From contig JAAZZQ010000060.1 in NCBI GenBank assembly GCA_014239155.1, positions 124,001 through 188,000 of the forward strand: a DNA stretch of 64,000 bases. The letters are read 5' to 3'. The first letter of the stretch is position 1; the number at the start of each line of letters is the position of its first letter. A program made the translations under genes and the position numbers. The stretch comes from Lachnospiraceae bacterium. Its GTDB lineage: Bacteria > Bacillota > Clostridia > Lachnospirales > Lachnospiraceae. Below the pieces are notes generated by a model, which saw only the letters and a list, made by a program, of their open reading frames with translations, ran no database searches and was not told where the DNA came from. Below, one piece after another: positions 43,474-52,335 of this stretch.

Positions 43474-46400
43474 ATGCAGGTGAAAAAGAAAGTACATAGG
43501 TCAATAAAGACATTGATTCTAACAGTTGTATTTGTACTTCTCGTGGGAGGAGGAGGGATAGCCACCTGGGCGGAAAACAATATCTCTATTAATATCTCCA
43601 GCCATACAATCAATATTGGTGACGAGGAGAATCCGCTGATACTCTGGATCAATAATTTGCCAGAAGGCAAAAAGACCAAATGGGTCTCTTGGAATGAAAA
43701 TATAGCAACTGTGGATCAAGAAGGGGAAAAAGGTGTAGTGACAGCACTTCGCAAAGGAAAAACCATTATTTCATCAGGAATTGGTTTTCCGCGCGAGACA
43801 TGTCTTGTCACGGTGGTGGAACCAAGTATTAAACTAAATAAAACATCGGCTGTTATTTATTGTGCGCCAACGAAAGAGAATACAAAAGCTGTTTCTAGTG
43901 GTGATACAATACAGTTGAAGGCGACGGTAAAGGGCGCGGATAAAAATACACTGTGGAGTAGTAGCAACAAGGCAGTTGCCACTGTGGATACAACAGGAAA
44001 AGTGACTTCTGTTTCCGCAGGAACGGCGAATATTACCGCGACGGCAAATGGAAAATCAACCGTTTGCAAAGTGACTGTGAAGGATAATGCGCTCTCGCTC
44101 AACCTTAATGAAATGCAATTAAGCACAAAAGGTACAGGAAGTTCTATAAAACTTGTTCCAGTGATTGTCGGTGCAACTAAAAAAGTGACATGGACAACAT
44201 CAGATGCAACGATTGCAACCGTAAAGGGGGGTAAGGTCACAGGAAAGAAAACTGGAGAGGCAGATATCACTGCGACAGCAAACGGTGTTTCAGCAAAATG
44301 CCATGTCAAGGTAGAGGAAGGCTTAATCTCTATTAATGAGGAGCATGTGCAGCTTTATATGACAAAAAATAATACTGCCGAGACAAAGCAATTGAAAACA
44401 AACGCCTCAAAAACGGATACTGTTGTGTGGAGTAGCAGCGATGAGAAGATTGCGACAGTGGACAGTAAAGGTATGGTGTTGGCAAAGGGTGCAGGAACTG
44501 CTATAATTACTGCAGTATGCGATGGCAAAGCAGATACCTGTATGGTCAAAGTGACAGATACAGCAACATCAATTGCGGAGAGAATTGTTCATTTAAAGAC
44601 AAAAGGTACTGCAAAGACTTATACATTGGATTGTCGCGTAACAGGACGAAAAAATGCTGTAAAATGGAAAAGTTCTGATACAAAAGTGGCTTCTATAAGC
44701 AAGGGAAAGATTACAGCAAAGAAGCCTGGAACTGCGATTATTACAGCGGAGGCAAACGGCGTCACGGATAAGGTTCTTGTGACAGTACAAGAATTTACAC
44801 CCTCCATAACCTTAAATCAAAGTGAGTATATGCTTTACACAAAGGGAAAAGGAAATACAGTTACAATAAAGGCAGTTGTGGATGGAACAAATAAAAAGGT
44901 AGTATGGGACAGCAGTAACAGAGATGTTGCAGAAGTAAATGCAAAGGGCAAAGTCACTGCAAAAAAAGCGGGTAGGACTCTAATAACAGCAAAGGCAAAT
45001 GATGTGACTGCCAAGTGTTGGGTTCGCGTGAAAGAATCTAAAGTAACGCTTGAGAAGAAGTATTATTTGTTAAACGTTGGTGATACAGAAGTATTAGCGG
45101 CGGATGTTATCGGTGCAAGTCAATCCATAACATACAAGTCATCAAACACCAAAGCAGTTGGGATTAAAAAGGGTGTTATTACAGCCAAAAAGGATGGAAG
45201 TGCTACAATCACTGTGACAGCAAATGGTATTAAAGAAGAGTGTTACGTTGTGGTGACAGATTGCAAAGAACATGATTGGAAATTGGCAGAAGGTGCAGAG
45301 AAAGAGAAGGAAGATATTGTGGCGACTTGTGAGGAAAGAGGACTTACCACATATATCTGTACCAAATGTAACGGAAAAAAACAGGAAATTGTCGAGCCGT
45401 TAGGACATCAGTTTGGGAGGTGGACAGTGACAGTTAAGGCGACAGAAAATGCAGCAGGTTTGGAAAGACAGATTTGTAAACGATGTGATGTAGAGAATAC
45501 CAGAAGTATCCCTGCAAAAGGGAAAAGCGATATTGCGGAGGCATATAAGCTTGTCTGGGAAGATGAATTTGACGGGGATAAACTCAATCTCAATGACTGG
45601 AATTTTGAGTACCATGAACCCGGCTGGGTGAATGCAGAGTTACAAGAGTATGTGGATTCTGAGAAAAATACTTATGTCAAAGATGGAAAACTTTACATTC
45701 AGGCACTAAAAGAAATAAGAGACGGAAAAGCCTATTACACATCAGGAAGAATTAACACAAAAGGAAAGAAGAATTATCAGTATGGAAGATTTGAAGTAAG
45801 AGCAAAAGTTCCAAGCGGAAAAGGATTTTTGCCTGCCTTTTGGATGATGCCAGAAGATGAAAGTTATTATGGACAGTGGCCAAAGTGTGGTGAGATTGAT
45901 GTGATGGAGGTTCATGGAAGTGCGCTTTCCACAACATATGGAACCCTTCATTTCGGGGAACCACATACACAGAAGCAAGGCAGTTATACCTTGGCAGAAG
46001 AACAGCCAAATTTTGGACAGGATTTCCATATCTTTGCGTGTGAGTGGGACCCTGACGAGTTTCGATTCTATGTGGATGATGTACTGTTTTATACAGTCAA
46101 CGATTGGTTTACCCAAAAACCTGGATTTGGGAAAGTAGCTTATCCTGCACCATATGACCAGCCATTTTATATGATACTGAATTTGGCTGTCGGCGGTAGT
46201 TGGGTAGGATACCCAGATGAGGACGATAAGTTTGAAGAAAATGCACAGTTTGTTATTGATTATGTTCGGGTATATCAAAAAGATAATTATGATACAGACG
46301 TCGACAAGCCAGAAAATGAAGTAAAGCTTAGAGATCCAGACGAGACAGGAAATTATATTGTCAATGGCGATTTTGCAAAAGTGGAGGATTTAACCAAGGA

Positions 46401-49296
46401 AGACTCCAACTGGCAGATACTTTTTGCTAATGGCGGCGCTGCAACAGCAGAAATATTTGATAATGCATTGCATATTACATCAACAAATGCTGGCACAGTA
46501 AACTATGGCGTGCAGGTAGTGCAGGCAAATCTGCCAATGGAAAATGGTGCAAAGTATAAGCTTACTTATGATGCGTATGCAGAGGAAGCACGCACTATGA
46601 TTACGGGAATATCCGCTCCTGATAGGGGATATATCCGCTACTTGGAGGATAAAACAGTAAATTTGACCACCGAGAAACAGACATATGAACATATTTTTGA
46701 TATGACTGCGGACAGTGATGCAAATGGCAGAGTAGAATTTAATCTTGGAAATCAAGGTTCGATTGCGAAAGTTCATATTAGCAATGTGAGACTAGCGAAG
46801 GAAGGCGATGCTGAAAAAGAGGAAAAAGGCGTTTTACCTGATGGCAATTATGTTTATAATGGACAATTTAATGAAGGCAATGAGCCAGGAAGACTGCGCC
46901 TTGCGTATTGGGATTGGGATATTAGACAATGTAAAGGTGCAAGTGTATCCGTTACAAATGACAGCATACGCGAATTAAAGGTTGTTGTGCCAGAGTCTGT
47001 AAATGGGCTGGACAATGTATCTGTATATCAAGAGGACATTGCGATTTCTGGCAAAAAGAAATATATTCTCAGTTTTGATGCCTATGCAGATGGAAATAAG
47101 ACCATACAAACAACTGTGGCAGGAAAAACTTTTGACAGTGCATTGACAACAGATAAAACAAGCTATAAATACGAGTTTGAGACACCAGCGGATTTGAGTG
47201 GAAGCGAGATTTGCTTCTTACTTGGAAATGCAGGTACAACATATATTGACAATGTGTGTGTCCGGGAAGATTGTATGATTGTCAATGGAGACTTTTCTAA
47301 CGGATTACTGGGTTATGAAGTATATGTGAATGACGCGGCAAAAGTTTCGGATTATATCGTAGATTCGTTAAATGAAAAAGATGCATTTTCTATGGATATT
47401 ACGGACACAGGTGATCAGGATTGGTATATTCAATTAAAACAGAGTGGCATTAAGCTTGAAAAAGACAAGTGGTATAAATTCTCATTTGATGCCAAGTCAA
47501 CAGTAGACAGAGAGATTATGTATGCGCTGCAAAGAGATGGCACAAGTGATGATAACTGGACACCTTACTCTGGGCAGCCAAAGGCGGCGTTGACAGCAGG
47601 ATTCCAGACATTTGAAAAAGTATTTCAAATGAAATCAGATACAGATGCAAATACAATTCTTAGTATCTCTATGGGAGCTGTTGGTGGAAAACAAATTGCG
47701 CAAAAGCACACAATTGTAATTGATAATATTAATTTGGAAGAGACAGAAGCTCAGGAGGAGCCAGTAGAACCACCAGTAGAGCCAGGAGAGAATATGATTC
47801 AGAATGGTGACTTTGAAGCGAGTGATGCGCACTGGGTAAATGCAGTGACACCTCCAGGTGAAGCTGAGGTAAGTTTTGCAGAGGGGAAAGCAGTTTATCA
47901 TATATCCAATGTTGGAACAGAGGATTGGAATGTACAGTTAAAACATGCTGAGCTTTTAACACTGGAACAAGGTGCATCTTATCAAGTTCAAATGAGGATA
48001 AAGTCTACTGAGTCAAGAACAGTAAAATATGCGTTCTTAAATCCGGCATATGATTGGTATGGGGGAGAAGATCTTATATTAAGCGCCAATGAGGAAAAAG
48101 AAGTGGATTTTACATTAAATGTAGAAAAGCCTACAGATAATGAGATTACATTTGTTATCTCAATGGGGCAGATTAAAGATAACGAGACCCAAGAATTTAT
48201 TCCTACACCATCATCAACAATTGAAATTGATGATATTCGTGTTGTGAAAATCAGCGGAGGTGGAGATACGCCAGAGAATCCAGACGATCCTATAACAGAG
48301 AATATGATTCAAAATGGCGATTTTGCGAATGAGAAGGAAAACTGGACAGATTATGTGGATAGCGCAGCGGCAGCAACAACTGATTTTATACAAAATAAAG
48401 CGCGATATGAAATCACGAAAGCTGGAACCGCAGACTGGAATGTGCAGTTAAAACAGGAAGGTCTTACAATGGAAGCAGGCGCATCATACAAACTAGAAAT
48501 GAAAATAGGAGCTTCCATAGACAGAGATGTGAAAGTGGCATTTATGGGAGCAGGTGATGCATGGCATGGAGGAACAGATATTCGTCTGACAAAAGATAAG
48601 TTAAAGTCTGTAAGCCGTATTATTAAACTGGAAGACAAAGAGATCACAGGAACAATAGCATTCCAGATTTCGCTAGGTCAGCCAGACGGCGCTGAACTTG
48701 CAGCACATGCAATAGAGATCTCAGATATTCGTCTCACAAAGGTTGAGAGTGGAGCAGATGCAGGTGAGGAGACAGAGACAGACCAAATTATTACCCCGCC
48801 AGAGAATAAGGAAGGAGAATCCAATCCAGAAGATACCAACATGCAAGACAAAAAGCTAGATTCCGAGGAGGATTCTAATTTAGAAACAGATACAACAAGT
48901 GATGCGGAGGAATCAGAGTCTGCTACGCAAGAAGAAGAGACAGAATCTACAACAGAAGAACCTTCAGAGACAGAAGAGACAGAATCTACAACAGAAGAAC
49001 CTTCAGAGACAGAAGAGACAGAATCTACAACAGAAGAAGTAGAGAGTACAGAAGAATCTTCAGAGACAGAAGAGACAGAATCTACAACAGAAGAACCTTC
49101 AGAGACAGAGGAAACAGAATCTACAGAAGAATCTTTGGAGACAGAAGAATCAGAGAATACAGAAGAATCTTTAGAGACAGAAGAGATAGAATCTACAACA
49201 GAAGAAGAATCTTTGGAGACAGAAGAATCAGAGAACACAGAAAAAACTTCAGAGATAGAAGAATCAAAGCGTACAAAAGAATCTTCAAACAAATAA
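43474..49296 (+). CDS. Giant secreted GH16 beta-glucanase (laminarinase/lichenase type) with Ig-like and CBM4-type modules
   Basis: This 1940-residue protein has a signal peptide (to about residue 33), then seven Ig-like Big_2 domains (about 35-595; each with W/Y..S, VATVD, GKVTAKK.G.A.ITA), a Cys-rich segment with paired CxxC (about 597-685), and the GH16 catalytic domain (about 690-940). The active site is GEIDVMEVHG with nucleophile Glu807, Asp809 and acid/base Glu812; the loop before it and FRFYVDD fit beta-1,3 or 1,3-1,4 glucanases. Five CBM4/9-like modules follow (about 950-1110, 1120-1265, 1268-1425, 1441-1592, 1610-1757), each opening with N(G)xF. The tail (about 1780-1940) is Thr/Glu-rich repeats with no LPxTG or membrane anchor. 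It would release oligosaccharides outside the cell for the importer and GH94 enzymes. An AAAGGA site precedes the ATG. Confidence 0.92.
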   Translation: MQVKKKVHRSIKTLILTVVFVLLVGGGGIATWAENNISINISSHTINIGDEENPLILWINNLPEGKKTKWVSWNENIATVDQEGEKGVVTALRKGKTIISSGIGFPRETCLVTVVEPSIKLNKTSAVIYCAPTKENTKAVSSGDTIQLKATVKGADKNTLWSSSNKAVATVDTTGKVTSVSAGTANITATANGKSTVCKVTVKDNALSLNLNEMQLSTKGTGSSIKLVPVIVGATKKVTWTTSDATIATVKGGKVTGKKTGEADITATANGVSAKCHVKVEEGLISINEEHVQLYMTKNNTAETKQLKTNASKTDTVVWSSSDEKIATVDSKGMVLAKGAGTAIITAVCDGKADTCMVKVTDTATSIAERIVHLKTKGTAKTYTLDCRVTGRKNAVKWKSSDTKVASISKGKITAKKPGTAIITAEANGVTDKVLVTVQEFTPSITLNQSEYMLYTKGKGNTVTIKAVVDGTNKKVVWDSSNRDVAEVNAKGKVTAKKAGRTLITAKANDVTAKCWVRVKESKVTLEKKYYLLNVGDTEVLAADVIGASQSITYKSSNTKAVGIKKGVITAKKDGSATITVTANGIKEECYVVVTDCKEHDWKLAEGAEKEKEDIVATCEERGLTTYICTKCNGKKQEIVEPLGHQFGRWTVTVKATENAAGLERQICKRCDVENTRSIPAKGKSDIAEAYKLVWEDEFDGDKLNLNDWNFEYHEPGWVNAELQEYVDSEKNTYVKDGKLYIQALKEIRDGKAYYTSGRINTKGKKNYQYGRFEVRAKVPSGKGFLPAFWMMPEDESYYGQWPKCGEIDVMEVHGSALSTTYGTLHFGEPHTQKQGSYTLAEEQPNFGQDFHIFACEWDPDEFRFYVDDVLFYTVNDWFTQKPGFGKVAYPAPYDQPFYMILNLAVGGSWVGYPDEDDKFEENAQFVIDYVRVYQKDNYDTDVDKPENEVKLRDPDETGNYIVNGDFAKVEDLTKEDSNWQILFANGGAATAEIFDNALHITSTNAGTVNYGVQVVQANLPMENGAKYKLTYDAYAEEARTMITGISAPDRGYIRYLEDKTVNLTTEKQTYEHIFDMTADSDANGRVEFNLGNQGSIAKVHISNVRLAKEGDAEKEEKGVLPDGNYVYNGQFNEGNEPGRLRLAYWDWDIRQCKGASVSVTNDSIRELKVVVPESVNGLDNVSVYQEDIAISGKKKYILSFDAYADGNKTIQTTVAGKTFDSALTTDKTSYKYEFETPADLSGSEICFLLGNAGTTYIDNVCVREDCMIVNGDFSNGLLGYEVYVNDAAKVSDYIVDSLNEKDAFSMDITDTGDQDWYIQLKQSGIKLEKDKWYKFSFDAKSTVDREIMYALQRDGTSDDNWTPYSGQPKAALTAGFQTFEKVFQMKSDTDANTILSISMGAVGGKQIAQKHTIVIDNINLEETEAQEEPVEPPVEPGENMIQNGDFEASDAHWVNAVTPPGEAEVSFAEGKAVYHISNVGTEDWNVQLKHAELLTLEQGASYQVQMRIKSTESRTVKYAFLNPAYDWYGGEDLILSANEEKEVDFTLNVEKPTDNEITFVISMGQIKDNETQEFIPTPSSTIEIDDIRVVKISGGGDTPENPDDPITENMIQNGDFANEKENWTDYVDSAAAATTDFIQNKARYEITKAGTADWNVQLKQEGLTMEAGASYKLEMKIGASIDRDVKVAFMGAGDAWHGGTDIRLTKDKLKSVSRIIKLEDKEITGTIAFQISLGQPDGAELAAHAIEISDIRLTKVESGADAGEETETDQIITPPENKEGESNPEDTNMQDKKLDSEEDSNLETDTTSDAEESESATQEEETESTTEEPSETEETESTTEEPSETEETESTTEEVESTEESSETEETESTTEEPSETEETESTEESLETEESENTEESLETEEIESTTEEESLETEESENTEKTSEIEESKRTKESSNK
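48937..49260 (+). repeat. In-frame tandem repeat encoding a Thr/Glu/Ser tail
   Basis: A 39-bp unit (13 codons, ETESTTEEPSETE) is repeated exactly at 48937-48975 and 48976-49014 and then in variant forms to about 49260. Repeats this similar invite slipped-strand changes in copy number, always by whole codons. Confidence 0.85.
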
Positions 49297-49331
49297 AATA
49301 TAGTATTGTATAAAAATAGTACTCTAAAAGC

Positions 49332-49374
49332 AAAAGACAGTGTAAAGGCAAAAAGGCTTTTATACTGTCTTTTT
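49332..49374 (+). terminator. Terminator after the GH16 gene
   Basis: A 16-bp stem (49332-49347 with 49357-49372, one mismatch or G-U) is followed by a T run. Confidence 0.8.
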
Positions 49375-49379
49375 ATGCG

Positions 49380-49466
49380 CAGACCTGCGCAGAGGAAATA
49401 TGCCACTAACGTGGCGCGCAGGTCGCTAATCGAGTAGGGAAGCCTTATCTTCCCTACTCGATTAGC
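49380..49466. repeat. Two-hairpin terminator repeat, copy B4
   Basis: The first hairpin has GACCTGCGC (49382-49390) pairing with GCGCAGGTC (49416-49424), enclosing GCCAC-TAAC-GTGGC. The second is a perfect 18-bp stem around TAATCGAGTAGGGAAG (49425-49442 with 49449-49466). The sequence of hairpin 1 differs from other copies but the two-level fold is kept, and the GAGTAGGG core of hairpin 2 is shared. Confidence 0.75.
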
Positions 49467-49571
49467 GTCTGATGATGAAAAAAATTAGTACCTATATTTC
49501 TAAAATTATGTTATAATTAACTTCTATTGTATTATAGAAGATAAGAGTGAAAAAATCTATTTGGAGATAAA

Positions 49572-50333
49572 ATGTTAGGAATTTATTTTACCGGAACAGG
49601 AAATTCTCAATATGTTTTGGAAGTTTTCTTAAAGAAGTATGATAAGACAGCACATATTTGCACTTTGACAGACAAGGATATAACCCATTACATAAGGAAT
49701 AGTGAAGAAATAATATTTAGTTATCCTGTACAGTTTAGCAATATTCCCAAAATATTAAAAGATTTTGTGGATAAAAACTATGGGTTATGGCAGAAAAAAC
49801 ATATTTTTGTAATTGCCACAATGGGACTGTTTAGTGGAGATGGCGCTGGTATACTCGCACGTAGATTACAAAAATATGGAGCACAGATTGAAGGTGGCTT
49901 GCATCTAAAAATGCCAGATAGCATTGCGGACGAAAGGGCTTTAAAACGCTCTTTGGAAAGAAATAAAGCGCTAGTTCGGGCAGCAGAACAGAAGATTGAC
50001 AAGGCAGTGAAAAAGCTAAAATGTGGAGATCCACCACAAGAAGGAATCGGTTTTCTATCTTATATGGCAGGATTGCTTGGGCAGCGATTATATTTTTATC
50101 ATAAGACACAGTGTTATTCCGACAGGTTAAAAATAGATACACAAAAGTGTGTTGGCTGTGGGAAATGTGCAACACAATGCCCAACCCAAAATATCCATAT
50201 CGAGCAAAATACTGCAAAGGCATCAAATCAGTGTACGATGTGTTATCGCTGTGTTAATCTTTGCCCACAACAGGCAATAACACTGTTAGGAAAAAAAGTA
50301 GTAGCACAAGGAACGATAGAAAAATACTTATAA
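49572..50333 (+). CDS. EFR1-family ferredoxin (flavodoxin-like plus two 4Fe-4S clusters)
   Basis: This 253-residue protein has an N-terminal flavodoxin-like domain (YFTGTGNSQYV phosphate loop, YPVQFSNIPK) and a C-terminal 2[4Fe-4S] module: CVGCGKCATQCP and CTMCYRCVNLCP. This layout is that of EFR1 proteins, common in Clostridia and thought to move electrons in redox metabolism. It is monocistronic; TATAAT at 49512 is a likely -10. Donor and acceptor are unknown. Confidence 0.93.
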   Translation: MLGIYFTGTGNSQYVLEVFLKKYDKTAHICTLTDKDITHYIRNSEEIIFSYPVQFSNIPKILKDFVDKNYGLWQKKHIFVIATMGLFSGDGAGILARRLQKYGAQIEGGLHLKMPDSIADERALKRSLERNKALVRAAEQKIDKAVKKLKCGDPPQEGIGFLSYMAGLLGQRLYFYHKTQCYSDRLKIDTQKCVGCGKCATQCPTQNIHIEQNTAKASNQCTMCYRCVNLCPQQAITLLGKKVVAQGTIEKYL

Positions 50334-50360
50334 AATAAATAAAAGTAGGAGAGAATTAAA

Positions 50361-50921
50361 ATGCAGTTTAAAGCAATTACCAAGAGAGAAGAAGGAAAAT
50401 TTATTACACGTTATGACATTGCATATGAGACAGTGGACCATCAGGAGAAGATTTATGAGATTATTAGTCGCAATAAGGCATTGGATTCTCTTGAGGCACT
50501 CAACGGCAGCAAGCCAGATTCTGTTGTGATTATTGCAACAGACGAAAGTGGTGAAAAGCTGTTACTTAACAAAGAGTTTCGCATGGCGGTTGGTGATTGG
50601 GTCTATAATTTTCCAGCAGGACTGATTGACGCAGGTGAGGAACCCTATGAAAGTGCAAAGCGTGAGCTGTGGGAGGAAACAGGGCTTGAACTGTACGAAA
50701 TTGATGATTTTATTGGTGCAAGCTACAGTGCAGTAGGATTTAGCAATGAGATTAATGTCTGTGTAGTAGGGAAGGCACGAGGAAATTTTAAACCAAGTAC
50801 CTCCGTTGTAGAAGAGATCGAGCCCGGATGGTATACAAAAGCAGAGCTGAAAGAACTGTTAAAGACAGCACGTTTTGCTGCAAGAACACAGGCATATAGC
50901 TATCTTTGGAGCAGGATGTAA
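50361..50921 (+). CDS. NUDIX hydrolase (ADP-ribose pyrophosphatase-like)
   Basis: This 186-residue protein has a full Nudix box, GLIDAGEEPYESAKRELWEETG..., matching GX5EX7REUXEEXGU. The upstream strands (YEIISRNKALDS, LLLNKEFRMAVGDWVYNFPAG) resemble ADP-ribose / nucleoside-diphosphate-sugar pyrophosphatases. It cleaves X-P-P compounds with Mg2+. GGAGAG precedes the ATG, 27 bp after the EFR1 gene. Confidence 0.93.
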   Translation: MQFKAITKREEGKFITRYDIAYETVDHQEKIYEIISRNKALDSLEALNGSKPDSVVIIATDESGEKLLLNKEFRMAVGDWVYNFPAGLIDAGEEPYESAKRELWEETGLELYEIDDFIGASYSAVGFSNEINVCVVGKARGNFKPSTSVVEEIEPGWYTKAELKELLKTARFAARTQAYSYLWSRM

Positions 50922-50945
50922 GTGTTGGCTTATAGGGATAATTTT

Positions 50946-51542
50946 CTAAGAATATTTCCTAATTTTTAGAGAAATACCTCTATCGTCAGCAACTTTTTGG
51001 CAGGCAGCGATTTCGTCTTCGGGTAGTATATCTACAATGGAGAACTGCGTATGCTGAAATTCTGCTTGTGACAGGGAAGCAAATTCGAGCAGTGCTGGGT
51101 ATGCATTTTTAAATTGTGGTCTTGTGACAGCTTCGTATTTTTCTGCTGTAGGTGCATTTAAACTGATGGATACGTTGTCAATTACCGCCGCAAGTTCTGG
51201 TATAATATTTCGATTATGGTAAAGATTGCCAAGTCCATTTGTGTTGAGGCGAATAGAAATGGAGTGTTTTTTCTTGACATAGGCGGCGCTTGCGAGTAGG
51301 TTGTCAAGTGCACAAGTAGGTTCACCATAGCCACAAAACACCAGTTCATTATAATTGGTAAAGTCAAAATCATCAATTGCTTTTTTAATTTCGGCAAGAG
51401 TTGGCTCCGTTTTGTGCCATAGGGTTTCGGCATCACCAACAGCGCCTTTCAATGAGCGGATGCAAAAAGTACAGTTGCAATTACAACGATTTGTGATGTT
51501 GGCATAAACTTGATTTTTGTATGTATATAAAATATCAGCCAT
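50946..51542 (-). CDS. TatD-associated radical SAM protein
   Basis: This 198-residue protein has the CX3CX2C radical SAM cluster motif in TNRCNCNCTFCIRS and short TIM-barrel strands (LVFCGYGEPT, IRLNTNGLGN, VSISLNAPT). This compact form matches the TatD-family-nuclease-associated radical SAM group in clostridia. No tatD gene adjoins it here. The reaction is unknown. An AAAGGAC site lies upstream of the ATG on the minus strand. Confidence 0.88.
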   Translation of the reverse strand: MADILYTYKNQVYANITNRCNCNCTFCIRSLKGAVGDAETLWHKTEPTLAEIKKAIDDFDFTNYNELVFCGYGEPTCALDNLLASAAYVKKKHSISIRLNTNGLGNLYHNRNIIPELAAVIDNVSISLNAPTAEKYEAVTRPQFKNAYPALLEFASLSQAEFQHTQFSIVDILPEDEIAACQKVADDRGISLKIRKYS

Positions 51543-51572
51543 GATAAATTGTCCTTTCTAATAAAAATTAAT

Positions 51573-51698
51573 TATACTGGCGGTCGAAAAGACTGACCGC
51601 TCAGTATAATGTGATGCGCACAACCGCATAAGGAAATATGCCGCTTCGCGGCTGCGGTTGGCGCGATACTCACGGCAGATTTCATCTGTCGTGAGTAT
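51573..51698. repeat. Structured dispersed repeat, copy C2, plus a long hairpin
   Basis: 51573-51660 is the partner of the copy at 2672-2758. Its outer stem CAACCGCA/TGCGGTTG and inner GCCGC-TTC-GCGGC are perfect. The following hairpin (51666-51680 with 51684-51698, around CTCACGGCAGAT) resembles the GCCGTGAGTATA sequence at 2950-2961 after copy C1, so the family may extend this far. It lies between two minus-strand genes. Confidence 0.75.
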
Positions 51699-51721
51699 AA
51701 AAGTGTAAAGATGTGGTACTA

Positions 51722-52264
51722 TTACAAATTTAAGAATTTCGTTTTGAGACGGGTTTTGTCAAGTGCAAACCCGAATATTATAAAAAATATTGCGCTGCCA
51801 CCAGACTGTATCAAACTGCCAGACATGGAGGCAATCAGTGCAGTCTGTGTGCCAAAGAGCAGAGATTCGGCAAAAAAATAGCCAATACTTGAGATAAAGT
51901 ATGCAAGGATTGTGGCTACAATATTGCGCGGTGTAATAATCTTTGTAGATTTACAAGTAAATGGAAGTGCAATGAATATTTTTATAATGATTGTCGCAGG
52001 CACCCATATGGGAGAAGTCAGTAAGTCGGCAACAACGCCACCAATAGCTGCCGCTGCCAGTGCATAAGGGGTGGGGAGTAGTGTGGCAGCAAGGTAGATA
52101 ATAGAATCGCCAAAATGGATATATCCTCCATTGATACCAGTTGGAATATGGCAGATGTAAGCTGTCATAATGGTTATCATCGCTGCCATAAGTCCCGTAA
52201 GTGTCAAATTTTTTAGTTTGTTTTCTTGTTTTTCGCCCGTTCTAGGCAGTGTGCGTGATGTCAT
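51722..52264 (-). CDS. ECF transporter S component (TIGR04002-like), probable vitamin B6-type substrate
   Basis: This 180-residue membrane protein has about six segments and the S-component pattern LTLTGLMAAMITIMTAY..., GGYIHFGDSIIYLAATLL and AAAIGGVVADLL. It binds a vitamin and works with a shared ECF energising module encoded elsewhere. It is 71 bp downstream of the pyridoxamine kinase gene on the same strand, so pyridoxal/pyridoxine uptake followed by phosphorylation is the likely role (inference from context). Confidence 0.87.
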   Translation of the reverse strand: MTSRTLPRTGEKQENKLKNLTLTGLMAAMITIMTAYICHIPTGINGGYIHFGDSIIYLAATLLPTPYALAAAAIGGVVADLLTSPIWVPATIIIKIFIALPFTCKSTKIITPRNIVATILAYFISSIGYFFAESLLFGTQTALIASMSGSLIQSGGSAIFFIIFGFALDKTRLKTKFLNL

Positions 52265-52335
52265 AAATTAGTTTCCTTTCTGCTTTAATATAGTCTCTCA
52301 GAGTCTTATATCTGCCATAATAGTAGGCATAGCGT

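Noticed and set aside
45742-46278. Minus-strand 178-codon ORF within the GH16 domain
   Set aside because: Overlaps the catalytic domain on the other strand and has no family features.
48937-49260. Sortase-anchored tail
   Set aside because: No LPxTG-like motif, no hydrophobic segment and no basic end follow the repeat.
48678-49406. Long minus-strand ORF rich in Ser/Val opposite the glucanase tail
   Set aside because: It is the antisense of the Thr/Glu repeat tail; repeated codons keep the opposite strand open. No ribosome site or homology.
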